Shown in pieces: positions 1-8,923 of a stretch of DNA of 64,000 bases. The stretch is taken from assembly GCA_900542065.1 (NCBI GenBank), contig UQLU01000001.1, positions 1 to 64,000 of the forward strand, written 5' to 3'. Origin of the DNA: an uncultured Eggerthella sp. GTDB taxonomy: Bacteria > Actinomycetota > Coriobacteriia > Coriobacteriales > Eggerthellaceae. The number at the start of each line of letters is the position of its first letter. The first letter of the stretch is position 1. The translations under genes were made by a program, and so were the position numbers. The notes under the pieces are model-generated. The model saw only the letters and a list, made by a program, of their open reading frames with translations. It ran no database searches and was not told the origin of the DNA.

Positions 1-57
1 GTGAGCTGGCGGCGGATCGGCCTCACCTCCTGCGTGGCAATCGCGCGAAAAGACTAG
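1..57 (+). CDS. possible 3' end of a gene cut by the window edge
   Basis: Frame 1 is open from the first base to a TAG at 55-57 and would encode the last 18 residues of a protein ending in ARKD. Its codons are GC-rich, like those of the DtxR-type gene that starts 7 bases later. Eighteen residues are too few to recognise a family, and such a short open frame could be chance. Confidence 0.2.
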   Translation: MSWRRIGLTSCVAIARKD

Positions 58-64
58 CCCCTTC

Positions 65-487
65 ATGTCTAAGATGGAAAAGAATGAAAGCACCCGCCCT
101 TGGAATAAGCCGTCCCGGTCGCGCGAATCCGCCGAGAACTACCTCAGGGCGATCCTGGAGATCCGCTCTTCGCATGGGCGATGCCGCAACGTCGACATCG
201 CGAGGCACTTGGGCATCTCGAGGGCGAGCGTCTCCAAGGCCCTCGTGAAGTTATCGGAGGCGGGTCTTGTCGAGGTCGTCGACCATGACGTTGGCTTCAC
301 GCCGGAGGGGAGGGCTATCGCTGAGGCGACGAGTGCGAGGCATCGTTTCTTCGAGAGGCTGCTGCGCGACGCCGGGGTCGCCGCCGACGAAGCATCCAGA
401 GATGCCTGCCGCCTGGAGCACTGCGTCTCCGCCGATTCTTTCGAGAAGCTCTATTCCCACTTGACGAGGAGTCATCCCTCCGAGTAA
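65..487 (+). CDS. DtxR/MntR-family metal-dependent transcriptional regulator
   Basis: A 140-residue protein with an N-terminal winged helix-turn-helix (about residues 20-80; SAENYLRAI, then VDIARHLGISRASVSKALVKL and GLVEVV) followed by the start of the dimerisation and metal-binding helix (RHRFFERLL, then DACRLEHCVS). The order H..E..C-LEHC matches the metal ligands of DtxR/MntR proteins, which repress metal-uptake or efflux genes when loaded with Fe2+ or Mn2+. The SH3-like third domain of long DtxR proteins is absent, so it is the short MntR-like form. ATG codons at 65 and 74 are both possible starts, and no clear ribosome binding site is visible. Codon use is strongly G/C-ending, unlike genes after position 986, which suggests acquisition from a high-GC relative. 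The regulated genes are not in view. Confidence 0.85.
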   Translation: MSKMEKNESTRPWNKPSRSRESAENYLRAILEIRSSHGRCRNVDIARHLGISRASVSKALVKLSEAGLVEVVDHDVGFTPEGRAIAEATSARHRFFERLLRDAGVAADEASRDACRLEHCVSADSFEKLYSHLTRSHPSE

Positions 488-578
488 AACGACGGCTGAG
501 CGCGCCAGGGGCCCGCAAGCCTCGCGTTACTACTCGGGAGGAGTGGTTGCGAAACCAACCCGTTTTCGTGAGTTTGCG

Positions 579-622
579 AGAATGACGCTTCCAGGCTCTC
601 CACCAGGGGCAACCGTCATTCT
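579..622 (+). terminator. inverted repeat, possible terminator of the dtxR-like gene
   Basis: AGAATGACG at 579-587 is perfectly complementary to CGTCATTCT at 614-622, with a 26-base loop. It lies about 90 bases after the regulator's stop codon. The nearest T-run begins about 9 bases later, so termination activity is uncertain. Confidence 0.35.
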
Positions 623-834
623 TGAGTTTCGTTTTTCCGGGTGAGTTTCGTTTGAGTTTCGTCGATTTTCGACGGCACTTGCAAGCCTCCCGCCATCATT
701 GCCTCTCGTTGGCTTGTAGGTTTTTCGGTCGTGTCGGTTCTCTTCGGTTCTGTTCGAGTCGTTTCAGGCTCGTTCGACCCATGCCCGTTTGCCATGGGGT
801 GACAACCGACCATGCGTCTATCTGCGGAAACGAG

Positions 835-863
835 AAGGCTCCTCGATTCTTTCGAGGAGCCTT
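835..863. terminator. perfect 12-bp stem hairpin downstream of guaA
   Basis: AAGGCTCCTCGA (835-846) pairs with TCGAGGAGCCTT (852-863) around a 5-base loop, and flanking GAAAC/GTTTC can extend the stem after a small internal loop. It lies about 120 bases past the guaA stop (guaA is on the minus strand). It lacks a strong T-run on either strand, so it is a candidate rather than a certain terminator. Confidence 0.45.
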
Positions 864-985
864 GTGAGTTTCTATCTGATTTCGGAATCATGCGGTTTGC
901 AGGTGCGGACGTTCTGAAATGTCGTCATCGGTCGCCATCGGAACCGCTAGAAACCGTATGAAAAATACGAACAAACGTTCTATTA

Positions 986-1006
986 CTATTCCCACTCAAT
1001 GGTGGC
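986..1006. other. candidate attachment site at guaA 3' end
   Basis: The last codons of guaA (coding ATIEWE and stop) lie here. This segment serves as the integration site of tyrosine-recombinase genomic islands in many bacteria. Base composition changes sharply just downstream (left) of it. No second copy of the core and no integrase are inside the window, so the assignment rests on position and composition only. Confidence 0.3.
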
Positions 1007-2611
1007 AGGCGGCTTTGATGTAATGTCGTAGCACACGCGGTTTGCGCCAGGAACTTCAGCAACAATGCGGCTCGAAATCTTTGCAAGCACATCGTAGGGG
1101 AGCTTTGCCCAGTCGGCAGTCATTGCGTCGCTCGACTCTACTGCGCGCAGGATAATCGGGCGCTGATAGGTACGTTCATCACCCATAACACCAACGCTCT
1201 TAATATCGGGTAATACGGCAAAGTACTGCCAGCAGGAATGCTCGGAATTACGTTCACCCGTTTCTTCGTACAAACGCTGGTTGTAGGCATCCAACTCTTC
1301 GCGAACGATAGCATCAGCATTCTTCAAAATCTCAAGCTTCTCAGGGCTTACCGCACCAATGATACGGATTGCCAAGCCAGGTCCTGGGAAAGGCTGACGG
1401 TGAACAATATGATCAGGCAAGCCAAGCGCAGTACCCAACGCGCGAACCTCATCCTTAAAGAAGTGATCCAAAGGCTCAATCAAATCAAAGTGAACGCCTT
1501 CAGGGAAGGGGATTAAGTTATGGTGGCTCTTAATGGTGGAAGCCTTGCCGCCTGTCTTGCGAGCGCCACTTTCAATAATGTCAGGATAAATAGTTCCCTG
1601 AGCCAAGAACTTCACGCCGTCCAAATCCTGTGCAACGGCAAAGAATTCTTCCCAGAACTGGGTACCAATAATCTTGCGCTTCTGTTCAGGATCAGTAACG
1701 CCATCAAGTAGCTTTGCATAGCGTTCTTCAGCGTGTACGTGAATAAAGTCAACGTCAAACTGCTTGGTGAATACCTCTTCAACCTCTTCAGGCTCATTCT
1801 TGCGAAGCAAACCGTGGTTTACAAACACACAGACCAACTGTTTGCCAATTGCCTTGGAGCACAGGGCTGCAACAACCGAAGAATCAACGCCACCAGAAAG
1901 ACCAAGGATTACACGATTATCACCAACCTGTTCACGAATTGCGGCAATGGAGTCTTCAATAATAGAATCCATAGTCCAAGTAGGCTGTAAACCACAGATG
2001 TTGAACAGGAAGTTGGAAAGCATCTGGTTGCCGTATTCGGTGTGCTTAACTTCGGGGTGGAACTGAGTGGCGTAGAGTTTACGCTCGGCGCATTCCATGG
2101 AAGCTACAGGGCATACATCAGTAGTGGAAGTTACTACGAAACCTTCAGGAACTTCGCTTACGGCATCGCGATGGCTCATCCATACCGTTTGCTCTGCTGG
2201 AGTATCGCCAAACAGAGCGGAAGCGCCCGCGCCGTTTGCTGCATCACAGCGCGTCAGTGGGGCAGGGCCGTATTCGCCTTTTTCAGTGTGGCCAACGGTG
2301 CCACCAAGGGTGGTTGCCATAATCTGCTGACCATAGCAAAAACCCAAAACGGGAATGCCCAGTTCAAACACGCCAGGATCAATAGAAGGAGCATCTTCAG
2401 CGTACACACTTGCAGGACCGCCGCTCAAAATTAAAGCAGCTGGTTTTTTAGCAGCAATTTCGTCTGCAGGAGTATCACAAGGAACAATTTCCGAATACAC
2501 CTTTAAATCGCGAACACGACGAGCAATAAGCTGGCCATACTGTGCGCCAAAGTCCAAAACCAAAACAGTTTCGGTAGCGTTGTTTGTGGCGCTGGTAGCT
2601 GAAGTAGTCAA
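986..2611 (-). CDS. guaA: GMP synthase (glutamine-hydrolysing)
   Basis: Converts XMP to GMP with glutamine and ATP, the last step of guanine nucleotide synthesis. The 541-residue protein has the usual order: class I glutamine amidotransferase (about 13-205, nucleophile Cys in GFCYGQQ, His-Pro-Glu in FHPEVKH), ATP pyrophosphatase domain (GLSGGVDSSVV, about residues 240-250) and the C-terminal dimerisation domain ending PATIEWE. The start is TTG at 2611, chosen because AAGGAG lies 6 bases upstream on the minus strand and no ATG fits. It is monocistronic and divergent from the SARP regulator. Its 3' end borders foreign-looking GC-rich DNA; this end of guaA is a known target for integrating elements. 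Confidence 0.97.
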   Translation of the reverse strand: MTTSATSATNNATETVLVLDFGAQYGQLIARRVRDLKVYSEIVPCDTPADEIAAKKPAALILSGGPASVYAEDAPSIDPGVFELGIPVLGFCYGQQIMATTLGGTVGHTEKGEYGPAPLTRCDAANGAGASALFGDTPAEQTVWMSHRDAVSEVPEGFVVTSTTDVCPVASMECAERKLYATQFHPEVKHTEYGNQMLSNFLFNICGLQPTWTMDSIIEDSIAAIREQVGDNRVILGLSGGVDSSVVAALCSKAIGKQLVCVFVNHGLLRKNEPEEVEEVFTKQFDVDFIHVHAEERYAKLLDGVTDPEQKRKIIGTQFWEEFFAVAQDLDGVKFLAQGTIYPDIIESGARKTGGKASTIKSHHNLIPFPEGVHFDLIEPLDHFFKDEVRALGTALGLPDHIVHRQPFPGPGLAIRIIGAVSPEKLEILKNADAIVREELDAYNQRLYEETGERNSEHSCWQYFAVLPDIKSVGVMGDERTYQRPIILRAVESSDAMTADWAKLPYDVLAKISSRIVAEVPGANRVCYDITSKPPATIEWE

Positions 2612-2670
2612 ATGAAGCTCCTTCGATAGCGGTTAATACATGATCAACATGGAAGGCTAACTTTATATAA

Positions 2671-2689
2671 AAGAGTGCAAATCACTCTT
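2671..2689 (-). promoter_or_regulatory. hairpin in guaA 5' leader, possible attenuator
   Basis: AAGAGTG (2671-2677) pairs with CACTCTT (2683-2689) around a 5-base loop. Read toward guaA, the stem is followed by TTTTATATAAAG, a terminator-like arrangement about 60 bases before the start codon. The T-run is only four bases, so the regulatory role is a guess. Confidence 0.3.
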
Positions 2690-2812
2690 ACTTGCTATGT
2701 CAGCCCTGCATGCATATAACAAAGTTAACATGGCTATCTTACACGAAACTCACGTCCTGTTACGCTTCTTGTGTGTTTGTTCTAATAAATATGCGTCTCG
2801 TGTTGGCGTGGC

Positions 2813-2829
2813 GTTGGATTGCGTTGGGT
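2813..2829. repeat. 17-bp direct repeat, copy 1
   Basis: GTTGGATTGCGTTGGGT, identical to 2929-2945, start-to-start distance 116 bases, upstream of the SARP-type regulator. It could be a protein-binding site; it is too short to be a mobile element. Confidence 0.7.
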
Positions 2830-2928
2830 CAATGGGCCTTTTAGTGCTCATCGATTTATTCAGTGTTAGATTAAGTGGTTTTATTCTTGTCTGGCGTTAG
2901 ATTCGTATGCCATTCTAGTTTGCTATGT

Positions 2929-2945
2929 GTTGGATTGCGTTGGGT
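2929..2945. repeat. 17-bp direct repeat, copy 2
   Basis: Second perfect copy of GTTGGATTGCGTTGGGT, about 220 bases before the SARP gene start at 3164. Confidence 0.7.
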
Positions 2946-3163
2946 GGATATAACTTTCGCATGCACTATAGATGAGTTTCGTATTTAGAAAATATGCCGC
3001 TGACGTGCAATAATTGCCGCTGGGCACTGCTGAGGTTGTTGTTTGGTACAGAAAAGTTGTTACTTATGCCAAATCGTCTATCAAAACACCAGGTCAAATT
3101 ATAGTTAAGCCACATCCCATTCACTTTCCGTATGTCTTTGCCGCCCTCGCGGAAGGACGAAAA

Positions 3164-5926
3164 ATGAATACCTATCTCGTTCGTAATCCTCAGCCGAAAG
3201 AGATTATTCCTGCGGGATTGCAAAGTAGCATCATCGAGCGCAAAAGATTGCTGACGCAGATGATGTCTTCTAGAAATTCAGTGCGGATTCTTTGCGCGCC
3301 AGCGTTGTTTGGTAAAAGTGTTTTGGCGCTTCAGTACGCAAAGATTGTGTTTGCTGCGCAAAGTACTATCTGGGTAGATGCACATGATCCACGTTTTCTT
3401 CGTGATCTTGATTCGGGAGCAATGCTCCAATCGTTGTTTTCGGTTGTGGAGGATGGCCCTGCATGTGAGCTTGTTATATTTGATGATGTTCCTCATCTTT
3501 CAATAGAGCGCCAAGATCTGTTTGGACGCTTATTGGTTTCACTGCGTTCTCTAGGATATGAAACGGTTATCACAACAAGGTGTTCTTCGCTTTTCGAGGA
3601 ATCCTGCAAAGCTGATTTGGGCAGTACCGAACTAACATTTACTACAATTTCAGCTCAAGATTTAATGCTTAGTGTTAAAGAACTCGCACGCGTTTTTCCT
3701 CATGATAATTATTCTATGATGGGGTGGGTACAGCCAGTAATTGTGTGCGATAAGACAAATGGGCACGCTCGCATGTTTGAATATCTTCAATGTATGGATA
3801 TTCATTGTGTCGAAGATGCGCTTTTGGTAACGGCGCTTATTTTTTCCGAAGGAAAGCAGCTGCTTTTCAGTCATTTTATTGAAGGATTTGCAGCAATTAA
3901 CTTGATGGAATTTGTAAAACAATATCCTCTTGCAGGACTTCGAAGTAGAGGATTTGCTGCGTTTGAATTATCTGCCAAAGAACGGTTTTCTCTTTTGTGG
4001 GCACATGAAAAAGAATTGACCGAATATAGCTTATATCCAACGGAAGCAGAATACATCAATGCGCTGCTCGACATCCTTTTGAAAGCGCATGATTACGAGG
4101 TTATTCGGCTTGTTCTTAAGTTCTGCTTGGAAGAAACCGAGCGCAAGGCATTTTACGAACGCAGTGGCATAGAGGAAGAAGCTATAGCTCAGGCGGTTGA
4201 AGTAAAAAATTCAAGCAGACCAAGGTATAACGATCGCCGTAAGAAAAACCATGCTGAGCACAATAGAGACGATCATCTTTATAGAGATGAAATGGTCGGC
4301 AATCTTAGTAACAATTTCGGTGGACGAGAATCAACTAGCAATTTGAGCTGGGGTGATAGGCGTGGTTATCTAAATAGGGTCGATCTTTTGGATGTGAATA
4401 TACGTACAAGTTCAAGGGAACCCAAAACTGATATAGCGAGTCTACAACTTAGCGAAACAAAATCTCTTGAGGTTACTACCGCAGAAATCAAACCTACGGA
4501 ACCAGGTCATGGAGAATATCTTGTTCGACGAGATAAGCCCCTTGCTGCGCTTAACCAGTCTCTAAATGCTCCTGAAGATTCAGTTGAATCGCTCGATCTT
4601 TTATCGCCTTCTTGTGGTGTGTTTTTGGAAAGTAAAGAAGGCAAAACATCAAATAAAACAACGAATCACAACAGCGAAAGACGGAGGTGTTATAAGAAAG
4701 AAAACAACAAACAAGATGCCCATGAGCTTAATCATGGCGAGCTGAATCACGGGAATGTAAACGAAACGAACAATGGCGTGCTGAACGGCAACGAGTCGGA
4801 CAACAATAACAATGGCGTGAATGCTGATAGACAACTGAATGAACAACAAATAGTTGGTAAAGATAGGGAAAGTGCAGTTGTCAGTGGTGCAGCAATCAGT
4901 GATGCGGTAATTAGCAGTACGGATGTTGGCGGGGTAGAAGTTGGCAGTACGGTTGGTGACAGGGCAGAGGTTAACAGCATGGTTGTTGATAGAGCAGAGG
5001 TTAGTAGGGTAGAGGCTAGCAGTGCGAATGTTGCTTCTCAAACGTTCGACAATTCACCAACATTCCAAACGCTGCAAACCACACAAAGTACGCACGTTGT
5101 TCCATCTACTAAGCGTGATTTGTCGTATCTGGGTTTGCAAAACCTCAACCAATTTAATACTGTGGGCGACTCCGACCGACTCGTAATCAACCTATTTGGA
5201 AAGTTCGAAGTTCGTCGTGGTGGAAAAGTTGTTCCAGAAAAAGGAGAAATTCGTAAACTTGCCAAGGTAATGATTGGCCTTTTAGTGGTGAACTACCAAA
5301 AGGATCTACCACGTGCTTGGATGGAACAGCGGGTGTGGCCTGGTTCAATATCGTCAAGTGTTAGTTCAAATTTCTACAACCTGTGGTCCTATGTCAAGAA
5401 AGCCCTAAGCAAAAACGAAGAAGAACAGATTCGCCTGGGTAGAACGCGCGATTCGGTTTCTCTTCGAGAACTCAATTTTGAAAGTGACGTTATAAAAGTA
5501 GATCTGCTCTGCAATGAATTCAGCGTGGCACACGATCCCGAAGACTGTGCTCGCATATTAAGTCAGCTTGAATTGATCTATCAAGGACCACTTCTGCCTG
5601 GCTTAGATAATGCGCAGGTGGAGGCGTACCGTAATCGATTCCAAAACAAAGTTTTGGACGTGCTGGTTGAAGGAACACGCATCATTTTCAACAAGGGTAA
5701 TAAGTATGTCGCCCTTCACTTTGCGGCGTATTCGTTTAGTTTGGATATCACGCGTGAAGACGGGTGCTACACCTACATGTTTATTCAGCGACAACTGGGT
5801 CATTATTCGGGTGCTATCGATACCTATCTGGAATGCCGTAGTGCCCTTGTGGAAGAATACGGAATCGATGCGCCTCGCAGATTAGATGATCTCTACGATG
5901 AAATCATCGAAGAAATTTCACGCTAG
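3164..5926 (+). CDS. large SARP/BTAD-type transcriptional regulator with N-terminal P-loop domain
   Basis: A 920-residue protein. I chose ATG 3164 because GGAAGG lies just upstream; an in-frame extension reaches 3014. Residues about 1-350 resemble the STAND/MalT-type ATPase domain of large LuxR and SARP regulators: a Walker A-like APALFGKS (45-52, with Ala replacing the first Gly) and a Walker B LVIFDD (103-108). Residues about 360-670 are a polar, low-complexity linker rich in Asn, Gly, Ser and Val, with near-repeats such as DRAEV. The C-terminus (about 672 onward) is an OmpR-like winged helix (LVINLFGKFEV) followed by a bacterial transcriptional activator domain running to the end. Such proteins activate target promoters by direct-repeat binding. 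It stands alone between guaA and secA; targets are unknown. Confidence 0.85.
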   Translation: MNTYLVRNPQPKEIIPAGLQSSIIERKRLLTQMMSSRNSVRILCAPALFGKSVLALQYAKIVFAAQSTIWVDAHDPRFLRDLDSGAMLQSLFSVVEDGPACELVIFDDVPHLSIERQDLFGRLLVSLRSLGYETVITTRCSSLFEESCKADLGSTELTFTTISAQDLMLSVKELARVFPHDNYSMMGWVQPVIVCDKTNGHARMFEYLQCMDIHCVEDALLVTALIFSEGKQLLFSHFIEGFAAINLMEFVKQYPLAGLRSRGFAAFELSAKERFSLLWAHEKELTEYSLYPTEAEYINALLDILLKAHDYEVIRLVLKFCLEETERKAFYERSGIEEEAIAQAVEVKNSSRPRYNDRRKKNHAEHNRDDHLYRDEMVGNLSNNFGGRESTSNLSWGDRRGYLNRVDLLDVNIRTSSREPKTDIASLQLSETKSLEVTTAEIKPTEPGHGEYLVRRDKPLAALNQSLNAPEDSVESLDLLSPSCGVFLESKEGKTSNKTTNHNSERRRCYKKENNKQDAHELNHGELNHGNVNETNNGVLNGNESDNNNNGVNADRQLNEQQIVGKDRESAVVSGAAISDAVISSTDVGGVEVGSTVGDRAEVNSMVVDRAEVSRVEASSANVASQTFDNSPTFQTLQTTQSTHVVPSTKRDLSYLGLQNLNQFNTVGDSDRLVINLFGKFEVRRGGKVVPEKGEIRKLAKVMIGLLVVNYQKDLPRAWMEQRVWPGSISSSVSSNFYNLWSYVKKALSKNEEEQIRLGRTRDSVSLRELNFESDVIKVDLLCNEFSVAHDPEDCARILSQLELIYQGPLLPGLDNAQVEAYRNRFQNKVLDVLVEGTRIIFNKGNKYVALHFAAYSFSLDITREDGCYTYMFIQRQLGHYSGAIDTYLECRSALVEEYGIDAPRRLDDLYDEIIEEISR

Positions 5927-6151
5927 TTTCGCGCTCGTTGCTCTATTTGTTAGCGCGCTGGTTTCGCGCTGGTTGCCTTCAGGTGCCTCACTCTTTAGCG
6001 CACTGCTCGAATAAATTAACTTACTCAATTTCGCGTTAGTTTTAAACGTTAAGAGAATTTAACGTGAAAAAGCCTTGTGAGTCTGTTTGTTGAAGTCCTA
6101 TTGCAGGTATGCCTGTGCTAGAGTGAAACAGTTACACGAGAAAGTGGGATC
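5927..6151. other. SARP-secA intergenic region
   Basis: GTTTCGCGCTCGTTG (5926-5940) recurs with one mismatch at 5961-5975. AGCGCG (5952-5957) and CGCGCT (5965-5970) can form a short GC stem, a weak terminator at best because no T-run follows. CGTTAA (6047-6052) and TTAACG (6059-6064) form an inverted repeat upstream of secA that could be an operator. I could not choose a secA promoter with confidence. Confidence 0.45.
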
Positions 6152-8914
6152 ATGGGACTTTTTTCTAAGCTTTTAAGTGTGGGCGAAGATAGACCACTCA
6201 AAAAATACTTGAAGGTTGTTGAATCAATCAACGATTTAGAACCTCGCATGCAGGCTTACTCAGATGAAGAGCTTGCTCATCTAACTGTAGAATTCCGTGA
6301 ACGTCTTGATGCGGGCGAAGATTTGGATGATTTGCTTCCTGAAGCTTTTGCGGCTGTTCGTGAAGCAAGTGTTCGAACCATTGGGCTTCGTCACTTCGAT
6401 GTTCAGCTCGTTGGTGGTATGGCGTTGCATGACGGCAAAATTGCCGAAATGAAAACCGGTGAAGGTAAAACACTGGTATCCACCTTGGCGGGTTATCTGA
6501 ATGCGCTTCCTGGAAATAACGTACATATTGTTACCGTTAATGACTATTTGGCTGCACGTGACTCCGAATGGATGGGGCAGATTTACCGTTTCTTAGGCAT
6601 GAAGGTGGGCCTTATTCAAAATGGTATGGATCCTGCAAAGAAGATTCCTGCCTACCAGGCTGACGTTACCTATGGTACTAACTCAGAATTCGGCTTCGAC
6701 TATTTGCGCGATAACATGGTTTCGCGCGCAAGCAAGCGCGTACAGCGCGGCCATTCCTTTGCGGTTGTAGACGAGGTCGACTCCATCCTTATCGACGAAG
6801 CGCGAACCCCTCTCATTATTTCTGGTGCGGGTTCTCAGGCAGCAGATATTTATAAGAAGTTTGCTGCTATCATGCCTTCTCTTAAGCGCGATGTCGATTT
6901 CGAGATGGATGAAGCGAAAAAGACCATCTATACAACCGAAATTGGTCTTGAAAAGGTTGAATTCCAGCTGGGAATTGAAGATTTGTACGCCGATCCAACT
7001 GGTCAGTTGCCGAATCATCTGCAGCAGGCTCTTCGTGCTCAGTTCCTGTTCCATCGTGATGTTGACTACGTGGTAACCAATGGCGAAGTTAAAATTGTCG
7101 ATGAATTCACGGGTCGTATTATGGAAGGCCGTCGTTATTCTGAAGGTCTGCATCAGGCACTGGAAGCTAAAGAGCATGTGTTGGTTCGTCAAGAAAACCA
7201 AACGTTGGCAACCATTACTTTGCAGAACTACTTCCGTCTTTACGACAAGCTTTCAGGTATGACGGGTACCGCAATGACAGAAGATGCGGAATTCCGCCAG
7301 ATTTACAATCTTCCTGTTATGGCTATTCCGCCTAATAAGCCTGTTGTTCGTGAAGACTTGAACGACCTTATTTATCGCACGATTGATGCGAAGTTTAATG
7401 CAGTAGCAGACGATATTGCAGAACGCCACCATGCAGGACAGCCTTGTTTGGTAGGTACCGTATCCATTGAAAGCTCCGAGCGCCTTAGCCGTTTGCTTTC
7501 TAAACGTGGCATTAAGCATGAGGTATTAAACGCTAAGAATCATGAACGAGAAGCAGCAATTGTTGCTCAGGCTGGCCGTACGGGCGCAGTTACCATTGCA
7601 ACGAACATGGCTGGTCGTGGTACGGACATTTTGCTTGGCGGTAATGCCGATATCATGGCGCAAACTTTCTTGGCAGAACAACTTGGCGATGAAGTAGACA
7701 AAGCAACACCTGAACAGATTCAGGAAGCTAAAGATAGGGCGGAGTCTATTACCAAGCGCGAAAGTGTTGAAGTACGCAATGCAGGTGGTTTGTGCGTAAT
7801 TGGTACCGAGCGCCACGAGTCACGTCGTATCGATAATCAGCTTCGTGGTCGTTCTGGTCGTCAGGGAGACCCTGGCTCCACGCAGTTCTACCTCTCGCTC
7901 GAAGACGATCTTATGCGTCTCTTTGGTGGATCACGTATGGATTCCATTGGTCGCATGATGGAAAAGACCGATCTTCCTGAAGATATGCCTATTCAGGCTT
8001 CCATGGTTTCGAAGGCTATCGAAACAGCGCAGCGCCAAGTAGAAGCAGTTAACTTCTCAGCTCGTAAGCATGTTCTTGAATACGACGACGTAATGAATTT
8101 GCAGCGCAAGGCAATCTACGAAGAGCGTAATGCAATTCTTGATGGTAAGGACTTAACCGAGCGCATGCCTACCATTATTGAAGATGTGGTAGAAAATGCC
8201 GTTCTGGAATACTGTGCTCCAAAGCAGGCAAGTGACGACTGGGATACCGAATCGCTTGATCAATGGTTGCTTCAGATGACTGATCGTCCTGAAATTACCG
8301 TTGATTCCATTAATCATGACGATGACGTGAATGCCCTTATCGATGGTCTCGTTGAATCCATTACGGATATGTACCAATCACGTGCTGAAATGATTGGCGA
8401 GCCATTTTCCGATATTGCATCACAGGTAATGCTTCGTTTTATCGACACGCGTTGGATGGCACACTTGCAGGAAATGGACTACTTAAAGGCATCCATCGGT
8501 CTGCGTGCTTATGGCCAGCGTGATCCTCTGACGGAATATCGCGAAGAGGCGCATCGTGCGTTCGCTGCCTTGACTGATTCAATTTACGAGGATTTCTTGC
8601 GCTTCTTACTGCGTGCTCCTATTGCGGTTCAGGTAACACCAGCAGAAGAGGAAAAGAATCCTCTCGATGGAAAGGTTACGTATTCAAACCCTGAAGAAAC
8701 TCTTAATGAATCAACTACCAGTGCGCAGCGCATAAAGACGGCTCAAGCACAGGCACAAGGTGTTCCGCAAACTCCTAAGCCTGCACCAGAACAGCCAAAA
8801 CCCCATACTGTTCAGAAGGATAAAGACGATCCTTACGCCAATGTAGGTCGCAACGATCCTTGTCCCTGTGGTTCTGGCAAGAAGTTCAAGAAATGCCACG
8901 GAGCTAATCGCTGA
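6152..8914 (+). CDS. secA: preprotein translocase ATPase SecA
   Basis: Motor ATPase that drives preproteins through the SecYEG channel. The 920-residue protein is of usual length. Visible parts: nucleotide-binding domain 1 with Walker A TGEGKT (about 101-106) and Walker B VVDEVDSILIDEARTPL (about 205-221), the preprotein cross-linking domain, domain 2 with NMAGRGTDI and RGRSGRQGDPG, the helical scaffold, a Pro/Gln-rich linker near 860-890, and the C-terminal zinc-binding SEC-C motif DPCPCGSGKKFKKCHG, which binds SecB or ribosomes in other bacteria. ATG 6152 gives the standard MGLFSKLL N-terminus. It is a single secA1-type gene; no accessory SecA2 gene is nearby. It ends in TGA, rare in this window. 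Confidence 0.98.
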   Translation: MGLFSKLLSVGEDRPLKKYLKVVESINDLEPRMQAYSDEELAHLTVEFRERLDAGEDLDDLLPEAFAAVREASVRTIGLRHFDVQLVGGMALHDGKIAEMKTGEGKTLVSTLAGYLNALPGNNVHIVTVNDYLAARDSEWMGQIYRFLGMKVGLIQNGMDPAKKIPAYQADVTYGTNSEFGFDYLRDNMVSRASKRVQRGHSFAVVDEVDSILIDEARTPLIISGAGSQAADIYKKFAAIMPSLKRDVDFEMDEAKKTIYTTEIGLEKVEFQLGIEDLYADPTGQLPNHLQQALRAQFLFHRDVDYVVTNGEVKIVDEFTGRIMEGRRYSEGLHQALEAKEHVLVRQENQTLATITLQNYFRLYDKLSGMTGTAMTEDAEFRQIYNLPVMAIPPNKPVVREDLNDLIYRTIDAKFNAVADDIAERHHAGQPCLVGTVSIESSERLSRLLSKRGIKHEVLNAKNHEREAAIVAQAGRTGAVTIATNMAGRGTDILLGGNADIMAQTFLAEQLGDEVDKATPEQIQEAKDRAESITKRESVEVRNAGGLCVIGTERHESRRIDNQLRGRSGRQGDPGSTQFYLSLEDDLMRLFGGSRMDSIGRMMEKTDLPEDMPIQASMVSKAIETAQRQVEAVNFSARKHVLEYDDVMNLQRKAIYEERNAILDGKDLTERMPTIIEDVVENAVLEYCAPKQASDDWDTESLDQWLLQMTDRPEITVDSINHDDDVNALIDGLVESITDMYQSRAEMIGEPFSDIASQVMLRFIDTRWMAHLQEMDYLKASIGLRAYGQRDPLTEYREEAHRAFAALTDSIYEDFLRFLLRAPIAVQVTPAEEEKNPLDGKVTYSNPEETLNESTTSAQRIKTAQAQAQGVPQTPKPAPEQPKPHTVQKDKDDPYANVGRNDPCPCGSGKKFKKCHGANR

Positions 8915-8923
8915 CCACAATAG

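Larger units (their letters stand above)
488..985. other. GC-rich gene-free stretch between dtxR-like gene and guaA
   Basis: About 500 bases with no convincing gene. It holds two hairpins (579-622 and 835-863) and three copies of TGAGTTTCGT within 40 bases (starting at 623, 642 and 653). GC-richness fades toward 900, and the last ~80 bases before guaA look like the rest of the chromosome. Short open frames on both strands here have no recognisable domain, no ribosome binding site and odd composition, so I treat them as noise. Confidence 0.6.
2612..3163. other. guaA/SARP divergent intergenic region with direct repeats
   Basis: About 550 gene-free bases between two divergent genes. It holds a hairpin in the guaA leader (2671-2689), a perfect 17-base direct repeat (2813-2829 and 2929-2945) and a related GGCGTTAGATT at about 2893. 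The strand is unusually T- and G-rich between 2760 and 2950. An in-frame extension of the SARP gene reaches to 3014, but the strong ribosome binding site before 3164 argues that 3014-3163 is leader. Confidence 0.6.

Noticed and set aside
616..891. 91-codon minus-strand open frame and overlapping plus frame in the GC-rich block
   Set aside because: Repeat-driven, atypical composition, no ribosome binding site or domain.
3014..3163. in-frame N-terminal extension of the SARP gene
   Set aside because: Lacks a ribosome binding site, while GGAAGG precedes ATG 3164.
4649..5041. 130-codon minus-strand open frame in the SARP linker
   Set aside because: Mirror of the low-complexity Asn/Gly/Val repeats; no start signal.
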